NCBI GenBank assembly: GCA_964458605.1
Contig: CAYWLS010000007.1
Coordinates: 88,410 to 152,409 of the forward strand
DNA from: JBBSNV01 sp964458605
GTDB lineage: Bacteria; Pseudomonadota; Alphaproteobacteria; Reyranellales; JAQSWP01
Direction: 5' to 3'
Length of the DNA: 64,000 nucleotides
The translations under genes and the position numbers were made by a program. The notes under the pieces are model-generated. The model worked only from the letters and a program-made list of their open reading frames with translations, did no database searches and was not told the origin of the DNA. Shown here in pieces: positions 27,644 through 36,956 of the stretch (position 1 is the first letter of the stretch; every line of letters begins with the position of its first letter).

Positions 27644-28546
27644 CTAGCCCTGCTCGAGCCAATCCTCGATCAGGCGGCGGGCGATGGAATCCTTGCGCGG
27701 CATGAAGAAGCCGGGACCGCGCGAAGGCGCGTCCTTGAGCTCGGCGCGGCTGAACCAGCTCGCGGTGTCGAGCTCGTCTTTGTTGACCGTGAAGTCCATC
27801 GACGGCGCGGTGGCGGTGAAGCCCAGCATCACCGAGGCGGGGAACGGCCAGGGCTGCGAGGAATGGTAGGTCACGTCGCTGACCTTGACCGCGACTTCCT
27901 CGAACACCTCGCGCGCCACGGCATCCTCGATGCTCTCGCCCGGCTCGACGAAGCCGGCCAGGGTCGAATGCATGCCGGGCGGGAAGTGCTTGCCGCGGCC
28001 CAGCAGCGCGTGATCGCCATGCGTCACCAGCATGATGACGGCCGGGTCGGTGCGCGGGAAATGCTGCGCCTTGCAGTCGGGGTTGGTGCATTGCCGCTCG
28101 TGGCCGGCCTTGACCACCCGCGTGGGCGCGCCGCACTCGCCGCAGAAGCGATGCCGGCGATGCCAATAGGTCATGCCGCGGGCGTAAGCCAGCATGGCGC
28201 CGTCGCGGCCGAACAGCAGCGGCCCGACCTGGCGCAGATCGACGAATTCGCCCAGCTCCTCGAACGGGATGTCGATCTGGCTGACCTCGATGGCGAAATG
28301 GGCGCGGCCCTCGATGAAGCCCAGCAAGGTCAGCTCCGCGCCGCTGCCGCGCAGGGCGCGAGCCATCATGCCGGAGATGAATACCGGCTTGGGCTCGCCG
28401 CCCGGCCGGATCAGGTTGCGTTCCAGGCGTACCGGCACGAACTGGGTGCCCGAGTCGCTCAGCAGCTCCTCGATCCAGGCTTCGTCTTCGCGGCGCAGGG
28501 TGGCGCGGTCGATCTCCGCGCCGGCGTAGGTGTTGGGTCTTTTCAT
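27644..28546 (-). CDS. nudC: NAD+ diphosphatase / NAD-capped RNA decapping enzyme NudC
   Basis: 300 residues from the ATG at 28546. An N-terminal NUDIX-like domain is followed by a four-Cys zinc site (CGECGAP and CTNPDC) and the Nudix box GFVEPGESIEDAVAREVFEE. The SQPWPFPASVM motif just after the box is diagnostic of NudC. It hydrolyses NAD(H) to NMN and AMP and removes NAD caps from RNA. The Nudix box ends EEVAV, with Ala where Gly is usual; the catalytic Glu residues are kept. Confidence 0.94.
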   Translation of the reverse strand: MKRPNTYAGAEIDRATLRREDEAWIEELLSDSGTQFVPVRLERNLIRPGGEPKPVFISGMMARALRGSGAELTLLGFIEGRAHFAIEVSQIDIPFEELGEFVDLRQVGPLLFGRDGAMLAYARGMTYWHRRHRFCGECGAPTRVVKAGHERQCTNPDCKAQHFPRTDPAVIMLVTHGDHALLGRGKHFPPGMHSTLAGFVEPGESIEDAVAREVFEEVAVKVSDVTYHSSQPWPFPASVMLGFTATAPSMDFTVNKDELDTASWFSRAELKDAPSRGPGFFMPRKDSIARRLIEDWLEQG

Positions 28547-28634
28547 TTTCGATAAATCGGTAGGCGGGAAAACTGGCACAAGCAGGCGGGCGATGCAACG
28601 CGAGCACCCCTGCCTCGATGCGGGGGCTGCTGTG

Positions 28635-30191
28635 TCACGGCGAGGGCGACCAGACCAGCCTGGCGCCGGGCGGCAGGGTCGGGGCAAAGCGTTGCAGCGC
28701 CGCCCTGATGCCGGGCAGGTCGGCCGGCCGCAAAGCGTAGATCGTCACGTCGCTGCCGGCGACGCTGACCCGCCGCCGCTCCAGCCGCAGCACGGCAACC
28801 GCCTGCCAGGACGGCGGCACCGGCAACCAGCCGGCATAGACCGCAGCCAGTGCCGCGTCCTTGCCCTGCGCCTGCACCGTCTCGGCCGTCCAGGGTCCGT
28901 CGCGGCGCAGGCGGCGGATCCTCTCGGAACCCAGGCCGACGATGTCGACGATGCCGTAGGGGTTGCGATAGGCGCTCAGCCCGGCGTCGTTGACGATGGC
29001 CCGGCCGCGGGCGAAATCGACCAGCAGGCGGCGCATCTGGTATTGCTGCAGATAGATGTTGTTGGCGGCCAGCGGCGTGCCCAGCGCGGCGTGGACGGCA
29101 TAGGGAAACAGGCCGACCAGCAGCGCCGCCCAGCCGATGGCGACCCAGCTTGCGCCGATCCGCCCTGTCAATTGGAGAGCGATGCCGCGGTGGATATAGG
29201 CCGCGACCGCCAGGCCGCAGGCCCAGGCATGGACATCGTAGCGCCCCAGCGAGCCGTGGCCACCCAGCGCAAATTGCGTCAGCAGCGCGATCAGAGCCAG
29301 AACGATCAGCCCGCGTTCGCGCGCAGCCCGCCGCCTCGTCAGGTCGAAGAGCAGCAGCCCGACCAGCAGCAGCACCGGCAGGTCGGCGCGGCCGCGCACC
29401 AGTCCGTAGCCCAGATATTTCGCCAGGTTCCACAGCTCGCTGGCCCAGTCGCCGGCCTGGTCGAAGCCGGTCTTGGCCAGCAGCGATCCCGGCACCGCCG
29501 GCAGGCCGATCGATCGGCAGTAGAAACCGTAGCCGACCAGCGCCGCGGCGATGACCGCCCCGCCCAGCGCCGCCCAACGCCAGCGACCCCACAGCGCCAG
29601 CAGCGCCAGGGCCGGCAGCGACACGGTCAGGCTCTCGTAGCGCAGCAGCGGGCCCAGCACGATGGCAGCCGGCAGCCACCAGCGCAGCCGGTTGCCGGCG
29701 GCCAGCTCGACCAAGCCGATCGCCACCGCCAGGCTGCAGTCGATTTGCAGGCCTGCCTCCATGCCGCTGAAGGCGAGGCCGATCTGGTTGAGCAGCGTCA
29801 AAACCAGCAGGGCCATGACCGCGGCAAGAGCGGCATGGGCGCCGTCCAGCACCAGACGGCCCAGCAAGTGGCGCCACAGCAGGAAGGAAACGAGCAGCGC
29901 CGCCAGGTTCCATGCCAGCGGTTGGAACTGATGCAAGGCTGTGCCGGCCAGCGGCATCAGCAGCAGCGGATAGAGGATCGAGGAGGAAGGGCTGGCGGGC
30001 TCGCCGCTGACCAGGCCGAAATGGCCCTGCGCCAGTTCCTCGCTGAAGGCCAGGTGGATATAGGCGTCGTCGAGCGTGTAGGTGAAAATACCGCCATTGA
30101 GCGCCAGGATCGCGACCAGCAACGCGATCCAGACCAGCCCCAGCGCCAGCAGCGGCCAGGATCGGTCGAAATGGGAGCGCAAGGGCGGCAT
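28635..30191 (-). CDS. Polytopic membrane protein, probable GT-C type glycosyltransferase
   Basis: 518 residues from the ATG at 30191; a GTG at 30224 would add 11. About ten to twelve hydrophobic segments, with TM1 PLLALGLVWIALLVAILAL followed at once by TYTLDDAYIHLAF, an acidic DD after the first helix as in GT39/GT83-type enzymes that use polyprenyl-phosphate sugars. The motif SGEPASPSSSILYPLLL recurs in uncharacterised homologues. The C-terminal about 100 residues are soluble and probably periplasmic. No sugar specificity can be read. Divergent from the SRP RNA and 88 bp upstream of nudC. Confidence 0.75.
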   Translation of the reverse strand: MPPLRSHFDRSWPLLALGLVWIALLVAILALNGGIFTYTLDDAYIHLAFSEELAQGHFGLVSGEPASPSSSILYPLLLMPLAGTALHQFQPLAWNLAALLVSFLLWRHLLGRLVLDGAHAALAAVMALLVLTLLNQIGLAFSGMEAGLQIDCSLAVAIGLVELAAGNRLRWWLPAAIVLGPLLRYESLTVSLPALALLALWGRWRWAALGGAVIAAALVGYGFYCRSIGLPAVPGSLLAKTGFDQAGDWASELWNLAKYLGYGLVRGRADLPVLLLVGLLLFDLTRRRAARERGLIVLALIALLTQFALGGHGSLGRYDVHAWACGLAVAAYIHRGIALQLTGRIGASWVAIGWAALLVGLFPYAVHAALGTPLAANNIYLQQYQMRRLLVDFARGRAIVNDAGLSAYRNPYGIVDIVGLGSERIRRLRRDGPWTAETVQAQGKDAALAAVYAGWLPVPPSWQAVAVLRLERRRVSVAGSDVTIYALRPADLPGIRAALQRFAPTLPPGARLVWSPSP

Positions 30192-30287
30192 CGCGGCCAA
30201 GGATAGGGCGTCGCGTTGGGCCACGCCATGTGCATCGCCGCCATGCCGGTCCGATTTGCCCGGCGATTCAGCGTTCTAGCCTGTGCG

Positions 30288-30316
30288 TTGCTCGGTACGT
30301 CTTGGGCCAATAAGAC
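30288..30316 (+). promoter_or_regulatory. Candidate sigma-70 promoter for SRP RNA
   Basis: TTGCTC (30288-30293), 17-base spacer, TAAGAC (30311-30316). It lies about 35 bp before the base of the SRP RNA stem. The boxes are imperfect but spacing is ideal. Confidence 0.45.
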
Positions 30317-30350
30317 CCTTGTCAGGGCCGGCCTGCCGCCCGATATTGGG

Positions 30351-30450
30351 CCTGGGAGATCGGCGCGGGCGTCGTGCTCGCCAACCCGGTCAGGTCCGGA
30401 AGGAAGCAGCCGTAACGAGATTCTCGGCGGGTCGCCGTCGGTCTCCCACC
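30351..30450 (+). ncRNA. ffs: Bacterial small signal recognition particle RNA (4.5S)
   Basis: The universal SRP core lies at about 30390-30412: GTCAGGTCCGGAAGGAAGCA, the asymmetric loop and GGAA tetraloop that bind Ffh. The terminal stem pairs TGGGAGA (30353-30359) with TCTCCCA (30442-30448), giving the single hairpin of the small bacterial form, about 100 nt. With Ffh it targets membrane proteins to the translocon. The ends are approximate. It precedes dnaX by about 40 bp, a common arrangement. Confidence 0.95.
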
Positions 30451-30492
30451 TCCATCCATCGCATTTTTCAGGGAAGGGGCCCCGCGCATTTC

Positions 30493-32355
30493 ATGACCGA
30501 AGCGCCCGCCCCGTACCGCGTTCTCGCCCGCAAATACCGTCCGACGAGTTTCTCCGGCCTGATCGGCCAGGAAGCGATGGTGCGCACGCTCAAGAACGCC
30601 ATCGAGACCGGCCGGCTGGCGCATGCCTTCATGCTGACCGGCGTGCGCGGCGTGGGCAAGACCACGACCGCGCGCATCATCGCCCGGGCGCTGAACTGCA
30701 TCGGTCCCGACGGCAAGGGCGGCCCCACGGTCGAGCCCTGCGGCGTGTGCGAGAACTGCGTCGCCATCGCCGAGGACCGCCATGTCGACGTGATCGAGAT
30801 GGACGCCGCCTCCCGCACCGGCATCGGCGACATCCGCGAGATCATCGAGGGCGTGCGCTACAAGCCCGCCTCGGCGCGCTTCAAGGTCTATATCATCGAC
30901 GAAGTGCACATGCTGTCCAACCAGGCCTTCAACGGCCTGCTCAAGACCCTGGAAGAGCCGCCGCCGCATGTGAAATTCATCTTCGCCACCACCGAGATCC
31001 GCAAGGTGCCGGTGACGGTGCTGTCGCGCTGCCAACGCTTCGACCTGCGCCGCGTCGACACCACCACGCTCAGCGAGCATTTCACCAGGATCGCCCAGGC
31101 CGAGAAGATCGAGATCGCGCCCGAGGCGCTGGCCATGATCGCGCGCGCCGCCGACGGCTCGGTGCGCGACGGCCTGTCGCTGCTGGACCAGGCCATTGCC
31201 CATGGCGGCGGCGTGGTCAGCGCCGACCAGGTGCGCGACATGCTGGGCCTGGCCGATCGCGGCCGGGTGTTCGACCTGTTCGACAGGCTGATGCAGGGCG
31301 ACATCGCCGCCGCGCTCGGCATGCTGGACGAGCTCTACAGCGCCGGCGCCGATCCGGGCGTGGTGATGCAGGACCTGCTCGACCTCACCCATTGGCTGAC
31401 GCGGCTGAAGCTGGTGCCCGATGCCGGCCAGACGGCGCTGACGCCCGAAGCCGAGCGGGTGCGCGGCAAGGCGATGGCCGACCGTCTCAGCATGCCGGTG
31501 CTGGCGCGCGCCTGGCAGATGCTGCTGAAGGGCCTGCAGGAGACGCAGGCCGCGCCCTCGCCGATCCGCGCCGCCGAGATGGCGCTGGTGCGGCTGGCCT
31601 ATGCCGCCGACCTGCCCAGCCCGGCCGATGCCATCCGCCAGGCCCAGGGCCACCAGGCCCAGGGCGCCGGACCGGCGCAACCGGCCGCACCATCCGGCGG
31701 CAATGGCGGTGCTCGCGCCGCCGCGCCCGCGGCGTCCGCCGGCGTCAATGCCCGCGCCAGCGCCCGGGTGCCCGGGGGCAGCAGCCAGGGCGCGGCTTCG
31801 GGCGGTCCGGTCGCCAGCCTGGCGGCGGTGCAGAACGAGCCGGATGTGGTGGAGATGCCCGCGCCGGCGCCGCTGCCCACGCCCAAGGCTTTGCCGGCGG
31901 ATTTCGAGGCGGTGGTCGGGCTGCTGGAAGAAAAGCGCGAGATGCTGCTGGCCAACCAGCTCATCAACAACGTCCATGCCGTGCGTTGCGAGCCGGGCCG
32001 GCTGGAGTTCCGTCCGGCCCAGGACGCGCCGCCCGACCTGGCCAACCGCCTGGGCGAGATGCTGGCGCGGCTGACCGGGCAGCGCTGGATGATCTCGGTG
32101 TCGAGCGAACCGGGCCAGCCGACATTGGCCGAGCAGCGCCTGGCGCGCCAGGCGCGCAGCCGGGCGGCGGCGCAGAACCATCCGCTGGTGCAGAAGGTGC
32201 TGGAGGTGTTTCCCGGCGCCACCATCGAGCGGGTGCGCGACCTCAACGAAGCGGCGACGCCCGACAGCGTCGCCGATCCGGCGCTGGCCGATTTGGCCTT
32301 CGACGACGGCCTGCCGGACGAGCTGGACCAGCCCCTGGGCGAGAACGATCTGTAA
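30493..32355 (+). CDS. dnaX: DNA polymerase III subunit gamma/tau
   Basis: 620 residues from the ATG at 30493. AAA+ clamp-loader ATPase: YRVLARKYRPTSFSGLIGQE, Walker A GVRGVGKTTTA, the zinc module with CGVCENC, VYIIDEVHMLS (Walker B) and the sensor 1 region FATTEIRKVPVTVLSRC with the arginine-finger SRC. Domain III follows, then an Ala/Gly/Pro-rich linker and a C-terminal tau-like region that binds DnaE. It loads the beta clamp and ties the polymerases together. I saw no obvious slippery A-run for a gamma frameshift. Followed by ybaB 11 bp later. Confidence 0.97.
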   Translation: MTEAPAPYRVLARKYRPTSFSGLIGQEAMVRTLKNAIETGRLAHAFMLTGVRGVGKTTTARIIARALNCIGPDGKGGPTVEPCGVCENCVAIAEDRHVDVIEMDAASRTGIGDIREIIEGVRYKPASARFKVYIIDEVHMLSNQAFNGLLKTLEEPPPHVKFIFATTEIRKVPVTVLSRCQRFDLRRVDTTTLSEHFTRIAQAEKIEIAPEALAMIARAADGSVRDGLSLLDQAIAHGGGVVSADQVRDMLGLADRGRVFDLFDRLMQGDIAAALGMLDELYSAGADPGVVMQDLLDLTHWLTRLKLVPDAGQTALTPEAERVRGKAMADRLSMPVLARAWQMLLKGLQETQAAPSPIRAAEMALVRLAYAADLPSPADAIRQAQGHQAQGAGPAQPAAPSGGNGGARAAAPAASAGVNARASARVPGGSSQGAASGGPVASLAAVQNEPDVVEMPAPAPLPTPKALPADFEAVVGLLEEKREMLLANQLINNVHAVRCEPGRLEFRPAQDAPPDLANRLGEMLARLTGQRWMISVSSEPGQPTLAEQRLARQARSRAAAQNHPLVQKVLEVFPGATIERVRDLNEAATPDSVADPALADLAFDDGLPDELDQPLGENDL

Positions 32356-32366
32356 CGCGAAGCGAC

Positions 32367-32690
32367 ATGAACATTTTCGAGGTGATGAAACAGGCGGGCC
32401 AGATGCAGGCCCGCATGCAGGAGCTGCAGGAGCGGGTGGCGCAGATCGAGGCCACCGGCAGTTCCGGCGGCGGCCTGGTCAGGATCACCGCCAACGGCAA
32501 GGGCCAGATCCAGGCCGTCAGCATCGATCCCTCGCTGCTGGAGCCCAAGGAACCGGGCGTGCTGGAAGACCTGATCCGCGCCGCCGCCAACGAGGCGCGC
32601 GCCAAGGTCGAGGCGGCGATGCAGGAGGAGCTGGGCAAGCTCAGCGCCGGCATGAACCTGCCGCCCGGTTTCAAGCTGCCCGGCATGTGA
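32367..32690 (+). CDS. ybaB: Nucleoid-associated protein YbaB/EbfC
   Basis: 107 residues. Family pattern MKQAGQMQARMQELQERV, SGGGLVRITANGKGQIQAV and a C-terminal PGFKLPGM. It is a small homodimeric DNA-binding protein. Sits between dnaX and recR as in most proteobacteria; start chosen at the ATG 11 bp after the dnaX stop. Confidence 0.96.
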   Translation: MNIFEVMKQAGQMQARMQELQERVAQIEATGSSGGGLVRITANGKGQIQAVSIDPSLLEPKEPGVLEDLIRAAANEARAKVEAAMQEELGKLSAGMNLPPGFKLPGM

Positions 32691-32753
32691 CGGCGCGTCG
32701 CCTCGCAGATCAGGCCACCCCTTGCTTGCCCGGATCGTGCTAACAACAGCGCC

Positions 32754-33347
32754 ATGAGCGGACCGGAAATCGATCGACTGATCCAGCTGCTGGCGCGCCT
32801 GCCGGGGCTGGGGCCGCGCTCGGCGCGGCGCGCCGCGCTGCAGTTGCTGAAGAAGCGCGAGACCCTGCTGCAGCCGCTGGCCGTGGCGCTCAACGAGGCC
32901 GCCGCCAAGGTGGTGGCCTGCTCGGTGTGCGGCAACCTCGACTCGCTCAACCCCTGCGCCATCTGCCGCGACCCCAAGCGCGATCCCTCGACCATCTGCG
33001 TGGTCGAGGAGGTGGCCGATCTGTGGGCGCTGGAACGCACCAAGTTCTTTACCGGCCGCTACCACGTGCTGGGCGGCACCCTGTCGGCGCTGGACGGGGT
33101 GGGGCCGGAGGATCTCAACGTCGCCGCGCTGGTGGCGCGGGCGGGCGATCCGGCGGTCAAGGAAGTGATCGTCGCCACCAACGCCACGGTCGACGGCCAG
33201 ACCACCGCGCATTACCTGACCGACCGGCTGGCCGATTGCGCGGTCTCCGTCACGCGCCTGGCCTATGGCGTGCCGGTGGGCGGCGAACTCGATTATCTCG
33301 ACGACGGCACGCTGGCCGCGGCGCTCAAGGCGCGCCGCGCGCTTTAG
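32754..33347 (+). CDS. recR: Recombination mediator protein RecR
   Basis: 197 residues. N-terminal helix-hairpin-helix (LARLPGLGPRSARRAALQLL), a C4 zinc finger CSVCGNLDSLNPCAIC, and a Toprim domain starting CVVEEVADLWALE with GGTLSALDGVGPEDL. RecR acts with RecF/RecO to load RecA on gapped DNA. Third gene of the dnaX-ybaB-recR unit. Confidence 0.97.
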   Translation: MSGPEIDRLIQLLARLPGLGPRSARRAALQLLKKRETLLQPLAVALNEAAAKVVACSVCGNLDSLNPCAICRDPKRDPSTICVVEEVADLWALERTKFFTGRYHVLGGTLSALDGVGPEDLNVAALVARAGDPAVKEVIVATNATVDGQTTAHYLTDRLADCAVSVTRLAYGVPVGGELDYLDDGTLAAALKARRAL

Positions 33348-33372
33348 GACCAAAGCGCGGGCTTCGGGCGGG

Positions 33373-34479
33373 CTACAGCAGCGGCGGCGTAGCGGGCGGC
33401 GTTACCTTGGCCGGCTCGCCGTCCTGCAATTCGACATCCTTGATCTTCTCGCCGCGGCTGCTGATCTTGCCGGCCGACACGACGATCTTGTCGATGTCGC
33501 CGGTGGCCTGGCCGAAATGCTTCTTCAGGCTGTCGACCCGATCGCTCAGCCGTTCGACGTCGCCCAGCAGCAGCCCGACCTCTTTCTGGATCTGTCCCGC
33601 CTGCTCGCGCATCTTCACGTCCTTCAGCACGGCGCGCACCGTGTTCAAGGTCGCCATCAAGGTGGTGGGCGAGACGATATAGACGCGGGCGCGGTAGGAA
33701 TCGTCGACCACGTCGAGGAAGTTGGTGTGCAACTCGGCATAGACCGCTTCCGACGGCAGGAACATCAGCGCCGATTCGGCGGTCTCGCCGGGGACGATGT
33801 ATTTGCCGGCGATGTCGGCGATGTGCTTGCCGACGGCCTGGCGGAAGGCGCGGGCCGCGGCCACGCGCTGCGGCTCGTCGGCGGCGGCCTGCAGGGCGCG
33901 GAAGCTCTCGAGCGGGAACTTGGCGTCGATCGCGATCGGCCCCGGCGGGTTGGGCAGCTGCAGCATGCAGTCGGCGCGCGCGGCATTGCTCAGCGATACC
34001 TGGAAGGCATAGGCGCTGGGCGGCAGGATCGCCACCACCAGGTCGTTGAGCTGGACCTCGCCGAAGGCGCCGCGCGCCTGCTTGTTGCTCAGCACCTCCT
34101 GCAGCGACACGACCTGCGAGGAAAGCTGGCCCATGGTCTTCTGCGCCTCGTCGATGCGCGCCAGCCGCTCGCGCAGATCGGTCACCGTCTTGGTGGTCTC
34201 GGCCTGGCCCTTGTCCAGCCGCTCGCCGATCTGGGCCTGCAGCGCCCCCAGCCGTTCGTCCAGCGCGGTGCGCACATGACGTTCCTGGGCCTGCAGCCCC
34301 TCCAGCACGCGCTGGATGGTATCGATCTGCAGCTTTACCGCATGGTCGACCCGATCGCCGATTTCCCTGCCCTGGCCGGACCGGCCGCGCAGCGATATCA
34401 CCACCGCGAACAGGGCGAAACCCATCAGCAGGACCAGCAGGATCAGCAGGATATCGGTGGTGGAGAAGGCGTCGGACAT
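33373..34479 (-). CDS. rmuC: DNA recombination protein RmuC
   Basis: 368 residues from the ATG at 34479. TM helix near the N-terminus (TTDILLILLVLLMGFALFAV), a long coiled coil (about 40-140; ERLDKGQAETTKTVTDLRERL region) and the RmuC nuclease-like domain with GAFGEVQLNDLV, PIAIDAKFPLESF and MFLPSEAVYAEL. RmuC limits inversions at short repeats and lies in the restriction-endonuclease-like superfamily. Convergent with recR and divergent from def. Confidence 0.94.
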   Translation of the reverse strand: MSDAFSTTDILLILLVLLMGFALFAVVISLRGRSGQGREIGDRVDHAVKLQIDTIQRVLEGLQAQERHVRTALDERLGALQAQIGERLDKGQAETTKTVTDLRERLARIDEAQKTMGQLSSQVVSLQEVLSNKQARGAFGEVQLNDLVVAILPPSAYAFQVSLSNAARADCMLQLPNPPGPIAIDAKFPLESFRALQAAADEPQRVAAARAFRQAVGKHIADIAGKYIVPGETAESALMFLPSEAVYAELHTNFLDVVDDSYRARVYIVSPTTLMATLNTVRAVLKDVKMREQAGQIQKEVGLLLGDVERLSDRVDSLKKHFGQATGDIDKIVVSAGKISSRGEKIKDVELQDGEPAKVTPPATPPLL

Positions 34480-34612
34480 GGCTGGCCAGCCTAGCATGGC
34501 GGGCGGGCGCGCCGCAGTATTCGGACGGATCATGGCAGATTGCACCTGCCTTGACGCGGACCCGACGAAGCCTTAGCTAGAACCCATCTAAACTGCGAGA
34601 ACAGCGCTCACT

Positions 34613-35170
34613 ATGGCCATTCTGCCGATCCTGACGGCGCCCGATCCGCGGCTGAAGAAGATCTCCAAGCCGGTCGAGAAAGTCGACGACGAGATCCGCC
34701 GGCTGATGGACGACATGCTGCAGACCATGTACGAGGCGCCCGGCATCGGGCTGGCCGCGCCGCAGGTCGGCGTGCTCAAGCGCGTCATCGTGGTCGATAT
34801 CGATCGCGAAGGCGCCCGGACCGGTCCGCTGGCGATGGCCAATCCGGAGATCGTCGACGTGTCCGACGAGGATGCCTCCTACGAGGAAGGCTGCCTGTCG
34901 GTGCCCGAGCACTATGCCGAGGTGCAACGGCCGGCCAAGGTCAAGATCCGCTATCTCGATCGCGACAACGAGATCCGCACGCTCGAGGCCGAGGGGTTGG
35001 TGGCGACCTGCCTGCAGCACGAGATCGACCATCTCGACGGCATCCTGTTCATCGACAAGATCTCGGCGCTGAAGCGCAACATGATCCTGCGCAAGCTGGT
35101 CAAGGCGCGCAAGGAAGCGGCGGTCGACGACGCCAAGGCGCCGGTGCCGGCGGCCAAGGCCAGCCTGTAG
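34613..35170 (+). CDS. def: Peptide deformylase
   Basis: 185 residues. All three PDF motifs are present: PGIGLAAPQVG, EEGCLSVPE and HEIDHLDGILF, giving the Cys-His-His metal site. It removes the formyl group from nascent proteins. First gene of def-fmt-truA; fmt begins 68 bp later. The C-terminal 20 residues are Lys/Ala-rich. Confidence 0.97.
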   Translation: MAILPILTAPDPRLKKISKPVEKVDDEIRRLMDDMLQTMYEAPGIGLAAPQVGVLKRVIVVDIDREGARTGPLAMANPEIVDVSDEDASYEEGCLSVPEHYAEVQRPAKVKIRYLDRDNEIRTLEAEGLVATCLQHEIDHLDGILFIDKISALKRNMILRKLVKARKEAAVDDAKAPVPAAKASL

Positions 35171-35238
35171 CGCCCCATCCCCAGCGTCGCGGCGCCTCTC
35201 GCCTGCCGCGACCGATTTGCTCTAAAGTCCGGCCCATC

Positions 35239-36195
35239 ATGCGTATCGCCTACATGGGCACTTCCGAATTCGCGGTGCCGGCGCTCCAGGCGCTGGCCGC
35301 CGCCGGCCACGACATCGCCGCCGTCTACACCCAGCCGCCGCGTCCGGCCGGCCGCGGCCAGGCCGAACGCCGCGCGCCGGTGCACGAGGCGGCGCTGGCG
35401 CTGGGCCTGCCGGTGCGCACGCCCGCCAGCCTGAAGGACGAGGCCGAGATCGAGGCCTTTCGCGCGCTCGATCTCGACGTCGCGGTGGTGGCTTCCTATG
35501 GCCATATCCTGCGCGCGCCGTTTCTCAAGGCGCCGGTGCTGGGCTGCGTCAACATCCATGCCTCCCTGCTGCCGCGGTGGCGCGGCGCGGCGCCGATCCA
35601 GCGCGCCATCCTGGCCGGCGACAAGCAGTCGGGCGTCACCATCATCCGCATGGACGAGGGGCTGGACACCGGCGCCATGCTGCTGGCCGAAGCGGTGCCG
35701 ATCACCGGCGCCACCACCGCCGCCATGCTGCACGATCAACTGGCCGAACTGGGCGCGCGGCTGATCGTGGCGGCGCTCGACGGGCTGCTGCGCGGCAGCC
35801 TGACGCCGGTCGAGCAGCCGCAATCGGGCGCCACCTACGCCCACAAGCTGGGCAAGGACGAAGGCCGGCTCGACTGGCGCAAGCCGGCGGCCGAGCTGGA
35901 GCGGCAGGTGCGCGCCTTCGCGCCCTGGCCGGGCAGCTATTTCGAGATCGAGGGCGAGCGCATCAAGGTGCTGCAGGCGGCGCTGGCGCCGATGACCGGC
36001 GCTCCTGTCGTGCCCGGCACCGTGTTGCATGGCCATGGCTTTGCGGTGGCTTGCGGCAGCGGCGCGTTGCGGCTGCTGCGGCTGCAGCGGCCTGGTCGCG
36101 CGGCGCTGGCCGAGGACGAGTTCCGCCGCGGCTTCGCCGTGCCGGCCGGCACGGTGCTGCCGGCGCCGGCGGTGGCCAGCCTGTCCAAGCGATGA
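35239..36195 (+). CDS. fmt: Methionyl-tRNA formyltransferase
   Basis: 318 residues. N-terminal formyl-transfer domain with RIAYMGTSEFAVPALQAL, VNIHASLLPRWRGAAPIQRA (SLLP motif) and MDEGLDTGAMLL, then an OB-like C-terminal tRNA-binding domain. Makes the initiator fMet-tRNA that Def later deformylates. Its TGA overlaps the truA ATG (ATGA). Confidence 0.97.
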   Translation: MRIAYMGTSEFAVPALQALAAAGHDIAAVYTQPPRPAGRGQAERRAPVHEAALALGLPVRTPASLKDEAEIEAFRALDLDVAVVASYGHILRAPFLKAPVLGCVNIHASLLPRWRGAAPIQRAILAGDKQSGVTIIRMDEGLDTGAMLLAEAVPITGATTAAMLHDQLAELGARLIVAALDGLLRGSLTPVEQPQSGATYAHKLGKDEGRLDWRKPAAELERQVRAFAPWPGSYFEIEGERIKVLQAALAPMTGAPVVPGTVLHGHGFAVACGSGALRLLRLQRPGRAALAEDEFRRGFAVPAGTVLPAPAVASLSKR

Positions 36196-36956
36196 GCCGC
36201 TACAAGCTGACCATCGAATACGACGGCCGGCCTTTCGCCGGCTGGCAATGGCAGAACAATGCGCTGACCGTGCAACAGGTGCTGCAGGAGGCGGTCGGCA
36301 AGTTCTGCGGCGAGGCGGCCGAGGTGCAGGGCGCCGGCCGCACCGATGCCGGGGTGCATGCGCTGGGTCAGGTGGCCCATGTCGATATCGCCAAAGAGAC
36401 CACGACCGACACGGTGCGCGATGCGCTCAATTTCCACTGCCAGCCCTGGCCGGTGTCGGTGCTGAAGGCGGAGGCCGTGCCCGACGATTTCCACGCCCGC
36501 TTCTCGGCCATCGGCCGGCGCTACCGCTATCGCATCGTCAACCGCCGCGCCAAGCTGGCGCTGGAGGCCGGCCGCGCCTGGCACGTCCAGGTGCCGCTCG
36601 ACGCCGAGGCGATGCAGGCGGCCGCCCAGCTCCTGGTCGGCCATCACGACTTCAGCGGCTTCCGGTCGTCGCAGTGCCAGGCCCGGTCGGCGCTCAAGAC
36701 GCTCGACCGGCTCGACGTGCGGCGCGAAGGCGAAGCGATCGTGATCGAGGCCGCAGCCCGTTCCTTCCTGCACAACCAGGTGCGCATCATGGTCGGCACC
36801 CTCAAGCGCCTGGGCGAGGGCAAGCTCGGCCGGGATCGCATCCGCGCCGCGCTCGACAGCGGCAAGCGCGAGGAGGCCGGGCCGACCGCGCCGCCGGACG
36901 GGCTGTATCTGACCGAGGTGGTCTATCCTTCGGAAAGCAGCCGCGAATTGCCCTAG
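36192..36956 (+). CDS. truA: tRNA pseudouridine(38-40) synthase
   Basis: 254 residues. YKLTIEYDGRPFAGWQ at the start, GRTDAGVHALGQVAH with the catalytic Asp, and RSFLHNQVRIMVGTL. Modifies the anticodon arm of many tRNAs. Translationally coupled to fmt by a four-base overlap; its end overlaps the convergent membrane-protein gene. Confidence 0.97.
   Translation: MSRYKLTIEYDGRPFAGWQWQNNALTVQQVLQEAVGKFCGEAAEVQGAGRTDAGVHALGQVAHVDIAKETTTDTVRDALNFHCQPWPVSVLKAEAVPDDFHARFSAIGRRYRYRIVNRRAKLALEAGRAWHVQVPLDAEAMQAAAQLLVGHHDFSGFRSSQCQARSALKTLDRLDVRREGEAIVIEAAARSFLHNQVRIMVGTLKRLGEGKLGRDRIRAALDSGKREEAGPTAPPDGLYLTEVVYPSESSRELP

Noticed and set aside
28530..30206. 558-codon plus-strand ORF over the GT-C-like membrane gene
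   Set aside because: Gln/Arg/Ala-rich low-complexity translation typical of an antisense shadow; the minus strand gives regular TM helices.
30353..30448. The SRP RNA region as part of an upstream dnaX start
   Set aside because: Open frame upstream of 30493 overlaps the conserved SRP core; the true DnaX N-terminus begins at 30493.
31599..33353. 584-codon minus-strand ORF across dnaX-ybaB-recR
   Set aside because: Shadow of three confidently identified genes.
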